Origin: Streptomyces sp. WAC05374
GTDB taxonomy: Bacteria; Actinomycetota; Actinomycetes; Streptomycetales; Streptomycetaceae
Length of the DNA stretch: 64,000 bases
Direction of reading: 5' to 3'
Assembly: GCF_004353505.1 (NCBI RefSeq)
Contig: NZ_SMNQ01000019.1
Coordinates: 59,219 to 123,218, forward strand
In this document: in pieces, positions 35,267 through 44,317 of the stretch
How positions within the stretch are numbered: the first letter of the stretch is position 1
Layout of the letters: each line of letters starts with the position of its first letter
Notes under the pieces: generated by a model
The model's database searches: none
Seen by the model: the letters and a program-made list of their open reading frames with translations, nothing else
Told to the model about the DNA's origin: nothing
Position numbers and translations under genes: made by a program

Positions 35267-36751
35267 ATGCCCCACGCCTCCGCGTCCGAAGACACGTCCG
35301 AAGGCACGCCCGAAGGCACGTCCGAAGGCGCGATGGAGACCCGCGGTCTCGAGCCCGTCCCCGATGCCGAGCGCACCGGTCACATCCGGGAGCTGTTCCC
35401 CACCTGGGTCGCGGCGAACATCAGTGTGCTGCTGCTCACCATGGGTGCCGGACTGGTCGTCTTCAACGGCCTGAACTTCTGGCAGGTGCTGACGGTCGCG
35501 GTCGCGGCGCCGGTCCTCTCCTACGGGATCGTCGGTCTGATCTCCATCGCGGGCAAGCGCGGCGGTTCGCCCGGCATGGCGCTGTCCCGTGCGGTGTTCG
35601 GTCAGCGCGGGAACCTCTTCCCCGGGACCCTGATCTGGGTGGCCCGCTGGGGCTGGGAGACGATCAACGCGGTCACGGGCGCGTACGCGGTCCTCACCGT
35701 CCTCGACCTGCTCTTCGGCATCAAGAGCAACACCCCGCTGATCATCGTCACGCTGCTGCTGTTCGTGGCGGCGACCTTCCTCGTCTCCGGCCTCGGCATC
35801 AACGCGCTGCGCGTGTGCTCGACCTGGTCGACGTACCTCTTCGGCGCCTTCTCCGTGCTGGTGCTGGTCCATCTGGTCGCCAACACCGACTGGAGTGCCG
35901 TCTTCGCCAGGCCGGCCGGTTCGACGGCGATGATGGTCGCGGGCATCGGCACGATCGCGGCGGGCGGCATTAGCTGGGTGCCCTCCGGCCCGGACTTCAC
36001 CCGCTATCTGCCGCGTACGGCGTCGTCGAAGGCGGTGGTGGCCTCCACGGTGGGCGGAGCGGGGATCGTCGTGCTGCCGATGGTGCTGATGGGCGCGGTG
36101 ATGGCGGTGTCGACGCCGAGCCTGGCGTCCGCGCAGGACCCCGTGTCGTTCATCGGCGAGCTGCTGCCGGCCTGGATCTCCGTGCCGTACCTGGTGATCG
36201 CGCTGATCGGCATGCTGCTGATCAACTCGATGTCGATGTACTCGGCCGGGTTCACCGCGCAGACGCTGGGCATCAACGTGCCGCGCGCCTGGGCGGTGAG
36301 CGTGAACGCGGTGATCAGCCTGGTCTTCGGCTTCCTGCTGATGGTGGTGGCGACCAGCTTCATCGGCTCGTTCATCTCGTTCCTGACGCTGCTGGCGGTG
36401 GCGTTCTCGGCGTGGATCGGTGTCTTCGGCGCCGACATGCTGCGCCGTAGGTCGTACGACGGCGAGGCGCTGATGGACACCACCCGGACGAGCGCCTACT
36501 GGTACCGGGGCGGTTTCGCGTGGCAGGCGATGACCGCGTGGGGCGTGGCGCTGGTCGTGGGGCTGCTGTTCACCAAGGTCGACTGGTTCGCCGGGCCGCT
36601 CGCGGGGTCGTGGATCGGTGCGAACGGCCTGGGCTGGCTGGTGACGATCGTGGTGGCGGCGGCGCTGTACGCCGTGCTGCCGCGTACGGCGCGGAGGGCG
36701 AGGGCGGACGATCCCGACCCCGAGCCCGTGTCCGCCACCCTGTGCATCTGA
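35267..36751 (+). CDS. NCS1-family cytosine/purine permease
   Basis: Twelve-segment membrane transporter of 494 aa in the NCS1 (CodB/PucI-like) family, probably importing cytosine, a purine or a related nucleobase. Motifs include WVAANISVLLLTMGAGLVVFNGL (about 47-69), RWGWETINAVTGAYA and SWVPSGPDFTRYLPR, typical of the cytosine/purine branch. The N-terminus has four 12-bp repeats encoding ED/EG-T-S. Substrate is not certain. Divergent from ftsY; a flavin/F420 oxidoreductase follows after 60 nt. Confidence 0.9.
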   Translation: MPHASASEDTSEGTPEGTSEGAMETRGLEPVPDAERTGHIRELFPTWVAANISVLLLTMGAGLVVFNGLNFWQVLTVAVAAPVLSYGIVGLISIAGKRGGSPGMALSRAVFGQRGNLFPGTLIWVARWGWETINAVTGAYAVLTVLDLLFGIKSNTPLIIVTLLLFVAATFLVSGLGINALRVCSTWSTYLFGAFSVLVLVHLVANTDWSAVFARPAGSTAMMVAGIGTIAAGGISWVPSGPDFTRYLPRTASSKAVVASTVGGAGIVVLPMVLMGAVMAVSTPSLASAQDPVSFIGELLPAWISVPYLVIALIGMLLINSMSMYSAGFTAQTLGINVPRAWAVSVNAVISLVFGFLLMVVATSFIGSFISFLTLLAVAFSAWIGVFGADMLRRRSYDGEALMDTTRTSAYWYRGGFAWQAMTAWGVALVVGLLFTKVDWFAGPLAGSWIGANGLGWLVTIVVAAALYAVLPRTARRARADDPDPEPVSATLCI

Positions 36752-36811
36752 CGTCACGTCAGCTAACGTCCCCCTTCGCCGGGCACACCGTCCGGCGGAG
36801 GGGGACTTCTC

Positions 36812-37792
36812 ATGGCCTTCACAGTGGTCCGGTTCAACCTCGTCGCGCCCGGGGCGACGCCCGAGGCCCTCTCGGACCGTTACCGCGCCGCGCTGGAGAT
36901 GGCGGCGTACGCGGACCGCATCGGCGTGGACACCGTCCAGACGGAGGAGCACCACGGTGCCGTGAACAACTGGCTGCCCTCCCCCTTCGTCTTCGCCGGG
37001 GCGGTCTTCGGCGCGACGCGCCGGATCTCGGTCACCGTCTCCGCGGTGATCGGCCCGCTGCACGATCCGCTGCGGCTGGCCGAGGAGGTCGCCGTACTGG
37101 ACCTGCTGTCGAAGGGGCGGCTGGTGACGGTCGCGGGGATCGGCTACCGGCCGGAGGAGTACGCGGCGCACGGCGTCGACTGGGAGCGGCGCGGGGAGCT
37201 CCAGGACCTGCTGCTGGAGACGGTGCTGCGGGCGTGGACCGGCGAGGAGTTCACCCACCGGGGCCGTACGGTACGGGTCACCCCGCGCCCGTACACGCGG
37301 CCGCACCCGATGCTGCTGGTCGGCGGTTCGTCCCGGCCGGCCGCCCGGCGGGCCGCCCGGCTGGGGCTGCCGTTCTTCCCGAGCGCGCACCTGCCGGAGC
37401 TGGAGGCGTACTACCACGAGCGGCGTGCCGCGTACGGGACGGAGGGCTTCTGCGTGATGCCCGCCGCGACGACGCCGCTGCTGCACCTGTCGGTGGACCC
37501 GGACCGCACCTGGGCGGAGCACGGGGAGCACTTCCTGCACGAGGCCCGGACGTACGCGTCCTGGCAGTCGGGTGCGGTCCGCTCGGCGGTGCGGTCGCGG
37601 GCGACGACGGTTCAGGAGCTGCGGGCGGAGGGGGTGTACCGGGTGGTGACGCCCGAGGAGTGCCTGGGGCTGGGCGGTGCCGGCCTCGTCCTGCATCCGC
37701 TGTGCGGCGGGATGCCCGTCGACGAGGGATGGCGCTCCCTGCACCTGCTCGGTGAACACGTACTGCCCCGGCTCGAGGCCGTCGGGGCCTGA
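36812..37792 (+). CDS. LLM-class flavin/F420-dependent oxidoreductase
   Basis: Luciferase-like TIM-barrel oxidoreductase, 326 aa. Motifs DRIGVDTVQTEEHHG (35-49), VSAVIGPLHDPLRLAEEVAVLDLLSKGRLV and HPMLLVGGSSRPAARRAARLG fit the LLM superfamily. These use FMNH2 or F420; which applies is unknown. Clear GGAGG 10 nt before ATG. May share a transcript with the permease. The presence of cofC in the window shows that F420 is made. Confidence 0.88.
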   Translation: MAFTVVRFNLVAPGATPEALSDRYRAALEMAAYADRIGVDTVQTEEHHGAVNNWLPSPFVFAGAVFGATRRISVTVSAVIGPLHDPLRLAEEVAVLDLLSKGRLVTVAGIGYRPEEYAAHGVDWERRGELQDLLLETVLRAWTGEEFTHRGRTVRVTPRPYTRPHPMLLVGGSSRPAARRAARLGLPFFPSAHLPELEAYYHERRAAYGTEGFCVMPAATTPLLHLSVDPDRTWAEHGEHFLHEARTYASWQSGAVRSAVRSRATTVQELRAEGVYRVVTPEECLGLGGAGLVLHPLCGGMPVDEGWRSLHLLGEHVLPRLEAVGA

Positions 37793-37832
37793 ACCGGGGC
37801 AGTTCCGTACAGAGGAGAGGGGCAGCGGGGTT

Positions 37833-39251
37833 TTAGCCCATCTCCTCCAACGCCTTGCCCTTGGTCTCCTTCACGTACTTGAGCACGAAGGGGATGGAGA
37901 GCACGGCGAAGACCGTGTAGATGATGTACGTGCCGGAGAGGTTCCAGTCCGCCAGGGACGGGAAGCTCGCGGTGATGGCCCAGTTGGCGATCCACTGCGC
38001 GGAGGCGGCGACGCCGAGGGCCGCGGCGCGGATGCGGTTGGGGAACATCTCGCCGAGGAAGACCCAGACCACCACGCCCCAGGAGAGGGCGAAGAAGAGC
38101 ACGAAGAGGTGGGCGGCGATCAGGGCGACGACACCCTGGGTCTCCGGCAGCTTGCCGCCGACGAGGTCGGCGGAGAAGGCCCAGGCCTCGAAGGCCAGCG
38201 CGATCGCCATACCGGCGGAGCCGACGAGGGCGAGCGGCTTGCGGCCGACCCGGTCCACCAGGACCATCGCGATCACGGTGCCGATGATGTTGATGATCGA
38301 CGTGGTGAACGAGTAGAAGAACGAGCTGGACGGGTCGATGCCGACCGACTGCCACAGCGTCGAGGAGTAGTAGAACGCGACGTTGATGCCGACGAGCTGC
38401 TGGAAGACCGACAGGCCGATGCCGACCCAGACGATCGGCAGGAAGCCGAAGCGGCTGCCGAGCAGGTCCCGGAAGGTCGACTTGTGCTCGCGGCGCATGG
38501 CGGTCTCGATCTCGGCGACGCGCGCGTCCAGGTCGACGCCCTTGCCCTCGACCTCGGCGAGGACCTCCTTGGCCTTGTCCTTGCGGCCGACGGAGATCAG
38601 GAAGCGCGGCGACTCGGGGATGGCGAAGGAGAGGAGCCCGTACAGCACGGCGGGGACGACCATGACGCCGAGCATCCACTGCCAGGCCTCCAGGCCTGCG
38701 ATCTCACCGCGCTGGTCGCCGTCGGCCATGTTGAGGATGGCCCAGTTGACGAGCTGGGAGACGGCGATGCCCACCACGATGGCGGCCTGCTGGAAGGAGC
38801 CGAGCCGGCCGCGGTAGGCGGCGGGGGCGACCTCGGCGATGTACGCGGGGCCGATCACCGAGGCCATGCCGATGGCGAAGCCGCCGACCACGCGCCACAT
38901 GGCGAGGTCCCACAGGGCGAAGGGCAGGGCGGAGCCGACGGCGCTCACGGTGAACAGGACGGCGGCGATCTGCATGCAGCGGATGCGGCCGATGCGGTCG
39001 GCGATCCGGCCGGCGGTCGCGGCGCCGATCGCACAGCCGATCAGGGCGATGGCGATGACCTGGGCGAGGGTGCCGGAGCCGATCTCGTACCGGTGGCGGA
39101 TGGCCTCGACGGCGCCGTTGATGACGGAGCTGTCGTAGCCGAAGAGGAATCCGCCCATCGCGGCGGCTGCCGTGATGAAGATGACATGGCCGAGGTGGTC
39201 GGGGTGGGCCTCTCGGGCCCCCGACGCCGGCGGCTGCGCTGTGCTGGTCAC
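37833..39251 (-). CDS. glcP: Major facilitator glucose permease GlcP
   Basis: Twelve-segment MFS sugar-proton symporter, 472 aa. Signatures RIADRIGRIRCM, PESPRFLISVGR, VFQQLVGINVAFYYSSTLWQ and DRVGRKPLALVG place it in the sugar porter family; length and position beside smc match the S. coelicolor glucose permease GlcP from memory, the main glucose importer feeding glucose kinase. Start ATG 39251. An unusual AT-rich promoter with inverted repeats lies directly upstream. Confidence 0.92.
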   Translation of the reverse strand: MTSTAQPPASGAREAHPDHLGHVIFITAAAAMGGFLFGYDSSVINGAVEAIRHRYEIGSGTLAQVIAIALIGCAIGAATAGRIADRIGRIRCMQIAAVLFTVSAVGSALPFALWDLAMWRVVGGFAIGMASVIGPAYIAEVAPAAYRGRLGSFQQAAIVVGIAVSQLVNWAILNMADGDQRGEIAGLEAWQWMLGVMVVPAVLYGLLSFAIPESPRFLISVGRKDKAKEVLAEVEGKGVDLDARVAEIETAMRREHKSTFRDLLGSRFGFLPIVWVGIGLSVFQQLVGINVAFYYSSTLWQSVGIDPSSSFFYSFTTSIINIIGTVIAMVLVDRVGRKPLALVGSAGMAIALAFEAWAFSADLVGGKLPETQGVVALIAAHLFVLFFALSWGVVVWVFLGEMFPNRIRAAALGVAASAQWIANWAITASFPSLADWNLSGTYIIYTVFAVLSIPFVLKYVKETKGKALEEMG

Positions 39252-39331
39252 GTGAACTCCTGGTACCCGGCGCCGTCGCCGGGCATGGGGGGCGAGCCCT
39301 TCCAGTGGCGCACAACTTCACGCCGCCCACC

Positions 39332-39374
39332 ACTTGAAGGTAAAAGCAACGTTGCAGAGACTATGCCTTCAAGT
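39332..39374 (-). promoter_or_regulatory. glcP promoter/operator with nested inverted repeats
   Basis: ACTTGAAGG (39332-39340) and CCTTCAAGT (39366-39374) form a 9-bp perfect inverted repeat enclosing a second palindrome GCAACGTTGC (39346-39355), which resembles LacI-family operators with a central CG. On the minus strand TTGACT is followed 16 nt later by TAGTCT, so a promoter overlaps the distal arm and the palindrome lies near the transcription start. Operator role is inferred. Confidence 0.55.
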
Positions 39375-39474
39375 TTCTAAGTCAAGAGTCTTCAGTCTGT
39401 GAATCTGACCGGACGGCGTGTCGGCTTGCGTTCAGGACTTGAATCTACTGGGCAGGGTAGGAGAACCAGTCGGC

Positions 39475-42400
39475 TCAGCGGAGCCGCTGGCTGATGACCT
39501 TCGAGACACCGTCCCCCTGCATGGACACGCCGTACAGCGCGTCCGCGACCTCCATGGTCCGCTTCTGGTGCGTGATCACGATGAGCTGGGAACTCTCCTG
39601 GAGCTCCTGCATGATCCGGATCAGCCGCTGGAGGTTGGTGTCGTCGAGCGCCGCCTCCACCTCGTCCATCACGTAGAACGGGCTGGGCCGCGCCTTGAAG
39701 ATCGACACGAGCATCGCGACGGCCGTCAGCGACCGCTCGCCGCCGGACAGCAGCGACAGCCGCTTGACCTTCTTGCCGGGCGGGCGGGCCTCGACGTCCA
39801 CGCCCGTGGTGAGCATGTTGTCGGGGTCGGTCAGGACGAGCCGTCCCTCGCCGCCCGGGAAGAGCCGCGCGAAGACACCCTCGAACTCCCGGGCCGTGTC
39901 GCGGTACGCCTCCGTGAAGACCTGCTCGACGCGCTCGTCCACCTCCTTCACCACCTGGAGAAGATCGGCACGGGTCTTCTTCAGGTCCTCGAGCTGCTCG
40001 GAGAGGAACTGGTGGCGCTCCTCCAGCGCCGCGAACTCCTCCAGCGCCAGCGGATTCACCTTGCCGAGCTGCTGGTACGCCCGTTCGGCCGACTTCAGGC
40101 GTTTCTCCTGTTCGGCGCGGACGAAACGTCTCGGCTGATTGCGCGGGTGGTCCGGGTCGTCCGGCAGCTCCTCCCCCTCGGCGGGCGGCGACGGCGGAAC
40201 CACCTGGTCGGGGCCGTACTCGGCGACCAGCCCGGCGGGCTCCACGCCCAGCTCCTCCAGCGCCTTGGTCTCGAGCTGCTCGATCCGCAACCGCTTCTCG
40301 GCGCCCAGCACCTCGCCCCGGTGCACCGAGTCCGTCAGCTTGTCCAGCTCGGCCTTGAGCTCCCGGCCGCGGGCGCGGGCCTGCGCCAGGTCCTGCTCGC
40401 GCGCCGCCTTGGCGGCCTCGGCGGCGGTCCGCTCCCGCTCGGCGCGTACGAGCGACACCTCGACGTGCGCGAGGAGCTGACGGGCGCCGGACGCCACGGC
40501 CGCGGCGACCTCCGCCTCGTGGCGCAGCCGGGCGCGGCGCTGCTCGGCACGCGCGCGTGCCTCCCGTTCGGCGCGGGCCGCCCGGTCCAGTCCGTCGGCG
40601 CGGCCGGCCAGGCCCTTGACCCGCTCCTCGTGCGTACGCACCTGGAGGCGGGCCTCCATCTCGGTCTGGCGGGCGTTCGCGCCGTCGGCGGCGAGCCGGT
40701 CGCGCACGGAGGTGTCGGGCTCCTCCTCGGCGGGCGTCTCCTCCGCGACCGCCAGCCGCTCGGCCAGCTCCTCGGCCTCCTCGGTCGCCCGCTCCAGCGC
40801 CTCCTGCGCCCGGGCCGCCGCGGCCGCGGTCCGCTCGGCCTCGCCCGCCGCGCCGCGCGCCTGGCCGGCCAGCCGCCCGAGGGCCTGCGCGACCTGGGAC
40901 TTCTCCCGGTCGGCCGCCCGGCGCCGCTCGGCCAGCTCCTCGACCCGCGCGGCCGCGGCACGGCGCCGCTCGGTCGCCTCCGCCTGCGCGGCGGCCAGCT
41001 CCTCGCACCGTACGGCCAGCTCGGCCAGTTCGGCGGCGGCCTCGTCGACGGACGCCCGCACCTCCAGCAGGCTGGGCGCCCCGGCCGACCCGCCGTGCGC
41101 GAGGTGCGCCCCGAGGAGGTCCCCCTCGGCGGTCACGGCCACCAGCCCGGGACGGGCGTACACCAGGTCCTCGGCGTCCTCCAGGGTGGCGACGACCACG
41201 ACGTCCCGCAGCAGCAGCCGTACGGCGGGCATCAGCTCCTCCGGCCCGCGCACCAGGTCCACGGCGTACGTCCGGCCCTGCTCCCGTCCCCGGTCCGGGG
41301 AGCCGCCCGGCGCCCCGCCCACCAGCAGCGCGGCACGCCCCGCGTCCTGCTTGCGCAGCAGGCGGATCGCCTCGGCCGCCGTCGCCGGGTCCCGCACCGC
41401 CACGGCGTCGGCGGCCGCGCCCAGGGCCGCGGCGACCGGCACCTCGTACCCGGGCGTGACGGAAAGCAGCCCGGCGGCCGGGCCCAGCAGGCCGGCGAGG
41501 CGGTCGGTGGCGGCCAGCAGCGCGCCCGTCCCGTCCTTGCGGCGCAGGCCCAGCGCCAGGGCGTCGTGCCGGGCCTGGGTGGCGGCCCGCCCGCGTTCCG
41601 CCGCGGTGGCGTCCTCCCGGGCGGCGGCGAGGGCGGCCTCCGCGCCGGCCAGCTCCCGCTTGGCCGCCTCGTGCCGCTCGGCGAGCTCGGCGTCGCCTTC
41701 GTCCAGCCCGTCGACCTCCGCCTTGAGCGCCTCGTACTCCTCCTGGGCGGCGACCGCCCGCTCCTGGGCCTCGTCGCGTGCCGCGGCCAGGCGGTCGATC
41801 TCGGCCTGGGCGGAGGCGGCGCGCGACCGGGCGGCGCCCGCCTGTCCGCTCAGCCGGGCCAGGCCCTCGCGCCGGTCGGCGATCGCCCGTGCCACGTCCT
41901 TCAGGCGCCGTTCCTCCGCGACGAGCTCCCGCTCCAGTTCGGCGCGGTGGGCGACGGTGTCCTCCAGGGCGCGCTCGGCCGCCTCCAGCGCGGCCTCCAG
42001 CTCCGCCTCCTGCTCGCGGATACGGGCGGCCTCCCGCTCCATGTCCTCCGGGTCGCGGCCCCGCCGCTCCTCCACCGGCGGTGCGGTGGCGCTCTTCACG
42101 CGCGCGTCGGCCAGCGAAACGGTGCCGCGCACCCGCTCGGCGAGCTGCGACAGCTCGTACCAGGTCTGCTGGGCGCGCTGGAGCTTCGGCGCGAGGCGGC
42201 GCACCTCGTCCTCCAGCTCCGCCTCCCGGCCGAGCGCGGCCTTCAGCTCCGCCTCGGCCCGCTCCTTGCGCTCCTTCAGCGCGGCCTCGTCGGCGATCTC
42301 CGCCCGGAGCGCCCGCTGGAGGCGTACGAGGTCGTCGGCGAGCAGCCGCAGCCGGGCGTCGCGCAGGTCCGCCTGGATGACGGCGGCCCGCCGGGCCACG

Positions 42401-43029
42401 GCGGCCTGCCGCCCGAGCGGCTTGAGCTGGCGGCGCAGTTCGTCGGTGAGGTCCTGGACGCGGGCGAGGTTGGCCTGCATCGCGTCCAGCTTCCGCAGCG
42501 CCTTCTCCTTGCGCTTGCGGTGCTTCAGGACGCCGGCGGCCTCCTCGATGAAGGCCCGGCGCCCCATGGGGTCGGCGTGCAGGACGGAGTCGAGCTGGCC
42601 CTGCCCGACGATGACGTGCATTTCCCGGCCGATACCGGAGTCACTGAGGAGATCCTGGATGTCGAGCAGCCGGCAGGTGTCGCCATTGATCTGGTATTCG
42701 CTGCTGCCGCCCCGGAACATGATCCGCGTAATGGTGACTTCGGCGTAGTCGATGGGGAGCGCGCCGTCGGAGTTGTCGATGGTGAGGGAGACCTCGGCGC
42801 GGCCGAGCGGCGGCCGGCCGGTCGTCCCGGCGAAGATGACGTCCTCCATCTTGCCGCCGCGCAGCGACTTGGCTCCCTGTTCACCCATGACCCAGGAGAG
42901 CGCGTCCACCACATTGGACTTGCCCGAGCCGTTGGGCCCCACGACGCACGTGATCCCCGGTTCGAACCGGAGGGTGGTGGCGGAGGCGAACGACTTGAAG
43001 CCGCGCAGGGTCAGGGCCTTGAGGTGCAC
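39475..43029 (-). CDS. smc: Chromosome segregation protein Smc
   Basis: SMC ATPase that compacts and aligns chromosomes with ScpAB; in Streptomyces it acts in sporulating hyphae. 1184 aa from GTG 43029 (MHLKALTLRGFKSFA). Walker A GPNGSGKS at 31-38, long coiled coils about 165-490 and 670-1010, hinge (about 505-650), signature LLSGGERSLTAVAML and Walker B FYVMDEVEAALDD near the C-terminus. Complete. Convergent neighbours none; upstream gene ends with a terminator. Confidence 0.98.
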   Translation of the reverse strand: MHLKALTLRGFKSFASATTLRFEPGITCVVGPNGSGKSNVVDALSWVMGEQGAKSLRGGKMEDVIFAGTTGRPPLGRAEVSLTIDNSDGALPIDYAEVTITRIMFRGGSSEYQINGDTCRLLDIQDLLSDSGIGREMHVIVGQGQLDSVLHADPMGRRAFIEEAAGVLKHRKRKEKALRKLDAMQANLARVQDLTDELRRQLKPLGRQAAVARRAAVIQADLRDARLRLLADDLVRLQRALRAEIADEAALKERKERAEAELKAALGREAELEDEVRRLAPKLQRAQQTWYELSQLAERVRGTVSLADARVKSATAPPVEERRGRDPEDMEREAARIREQEAELEAALEAAERALEDTVAHRAELERELVAEERRLKDVARAIADRREGLARLSGQAGAARSRAASAQAEIDRLAAARDEAQERAVAAQEEYEALKAEVDGLDEGDAELAERHEAAKRELAGAEAALAAAREDATAAERGRAATQARHDALALGLRRKDGTGALLAATDRLAGLLGPAAGLLSVTPGYEVPVAAALGAAADAVAVRDPATAAEAIRLLRKQDAGRAALLVGGAPGGSPDRGREQGRTYAVDLVRGPEELMPAVRLLLRDVVVVATLEDAEDLVYARPGLVAVTAEGDLLGAHLAHGGSAGAPSLLEVRASVDEAAAELAELAVRCEELAAAQAEATERRRAAAARVEELAERRRAADREKSQVAQALGRLAGQARGAAGEAERTAAAAARAQEALERATEEAEELAERLAVAEETPAEEEPDTSVRDRLAADGANARQTEMEARLQVRTHEERVKGLAGRADGLDRAARAEREARARAEQRRARLRHEAEVAAAVASGARQLLAHVEVSLVRAERERTAAEAAKAAREQDLAQARARGRELKAELDKLTDSVHRGEVLGAEKRLRIEQLETKALEELGVEPAGLVAEYGPDQVVPPSPPAEGEELPDDPDHPRNQPRRFVRAEQEKRLKSAERAYQQLGKVNPLALEEFAALEERHQFLSEQLEDLKKTRADLLQVVKEVDERVEQVFTEAYRDTAREFEGVFARLFPGGEGRLVLTDPDNMLTTGVDVEARPPGKKVKRLSLLSGGERSLTAVAMLVSIFKARPSPFYVMDEVEAALDDTNLQRLIRIMQELQESSQLIVITHQKRTMEVADALYGVSMQGDGVSKVISQRLR

Positions 43030-43156
43030 GCCCCCGGACTCTACCTGCCACTTCCCGTTTGACCCATGAACGTGCAGGGCACATCAGAGGTCAAGGATCA
43101 ATGGCGGTCGGTCGATCAGAGGTGACGCGGCGGGGCGCGGCCGGGAGGAAAAGAAG

Positions 43157-43178
43157 AAGGGACGCCGAAGCGTCCCTT
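43157..43178 (-). terminator. Intrinsic terminator with UUCG tetraloop
   Basis: On the minus strand AAGGGACGC, loop TTCG, GCGTCCCTT, followed by CTTCTTTTCC. It is about 80 nt after the stop of the coiled-coil gene and about 130 nt before smc, separating their transcripts. Confidence 0.9.
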
Positions 43179-43256
43179 GCAATATCTCGCGAGAGTGTTT
43201 CTCACCCTGCCCGGTGCCGACACGTGCTGGCAGCGGGCTTGCCGACGGGGCGGGGA

Positions 43257-43469
43257 TCAGGTGAGCGCAGGCTCCGCCTTGGGTACGTCGATGTCGATGC
43301 CGTCGAGCAGCGACTCGCTGTGTGCGGCGGCAGCGTTGAGCGCGTCGTTCTCGGACTGAATCCGTACGAGCTCGGACTCGAGGTCCTGGACGCGCTGCTG
43401 AAGCCGTCGCATCTCGGCGAGAAGTCGCGGGTCGGAACCGCCGACATAACCGAGAAGCGCCTTTGCCAT
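43257..43469 (-). CDS. 70-aa coiled-coil protein, function unknown
   Basis: Small protein from ATG 43469 (GGAGG 10 nt upstream). MAKALLGYVGG is followed by a coiled coil (about 13-55, LLAEMRRLQQRVQDLESELVRIQSEND) and an acidic end. I do not know its function. Its own terminator follows. A candidate promoter is TTGACC (43630-43625) with GACTCT (43607-43602) 17 nt away on the minus strand. Confidence 0.82.
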   Translation of the reverse strand: MAKALLGYVGGSDPRLLAEMRRLQQRVQDLESELVRIQSENDALNAAAAHSESLLDGIDIDVPKAEPALT

Positions 43470-43880
43470 GACTTTTGGTCCTCCACACTGAGTGACCGAC
43501 CGAAGCGGTGTGGGTCGTGAGGGTTGGCACCCGCGGTGTCCGGCAGTGTGTGGTGCCGCTGCGGTTCTCACTGCCAAACAGCTAAGGTGCGCGGGGCTTC
43601 CAGAGTCTCACCAAAAAGTTTGACGGTCAACACGATCACGCCCCGCATCAAGGGGCAACCGGGGGCTGCGGCCGCGGACGGTGCGGCGGCGCCTCTCTCT
43701 GCGGTGCCCAGGGGCGTGGGGACGATCCTTCGTTCCTCTGTGGATCATCCTTTACCCGCGCAGCCTGGCACGGCAAGCCGTTCTTGGCAACCACCAGGTC
43801 ATCTCTGCCGTACGCACATGCCGTCGGCGGCCGCGCCGGTGCCGGCCCGCAGACCCGGGGCCGGCACCGGAGCAAGATCG
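43470..43880. other. Non-coding interval upstream of the coiled-coil gene
   Basis: 411 nt. Contains the candidate promoter noted for the 70-aa gene, overlapping TTGACCGTCAA, an 11-bp palindrome. Open frames across it have atypical composition and overlap on both strands; I see no gene. The acyP stop marks its right end. Confidence 0.6.
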
Positions 43881-44162
43881 TCAGCGAATCGCGAAGCCGT
43901 CGTAGCCGCCGCGCGGGGTGTCCCAGATCTCCGTGACTCCGTCGACGTGCCCGGGTGTGTCGCCGGAGCGAAGCCACTCCAGCAAACGGTGGCAATTCTC
44001 ACTCGGACCCTCGGCGACCACCTGCACCCTGCCGTCCTCGAGGTTCAGGGCGAACCCGGTGAGCGCTCCGATCTCCAGGGCGTTTGCCCTGGTGAACCAG
44101 CGGAAGCCCACTCCCTGTACTCGGCCGCGTACCCAGGCGGTGAGCCGTGCGTCTTCGTTCAT
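43881..44162 (-). CDS. acyP: Acylphosphatase
   Basis: Hydrolyses acyl phosphates such as acetyl phosphate. 93 aa; catalytic motif GRVQGVGFRWFT with Arg21 and the Asn40 in GFALNLEDG. The C-terminal GYDGFAIR is typical. ATG 44162. Monocistronic-looking. Confidence 0.95.
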   Translation of the reverse strand: MNEDARLTAWVRGRVQGVGFRWFTRANALEIGALTGFALNLEDGRVQVVAEGPSENCHRLLEWLRSGDTPGHVDGVTEIWDTPRGGYDGFAIR

Positions 44163-44317
44163 GGCTGCACGCTAACCGGCCAATTGCACTCAGAGCACTT
44201 CTCCCCCACGCGTCATGGCGTACAGTCCCGACGACATGAGCCTCACCCGTTTGGGCGAGCGAGTGACCGAGTGACCCAGATGTCCTGACCAGACGTCGAA
44301 GCAGGAAGGCACAGCAG

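Noticed and set aside
43524..44288. Plus-strand frame overlapping acyP
   Set aside because: Antisense to acyP, which has the full acylphosphatase signature.
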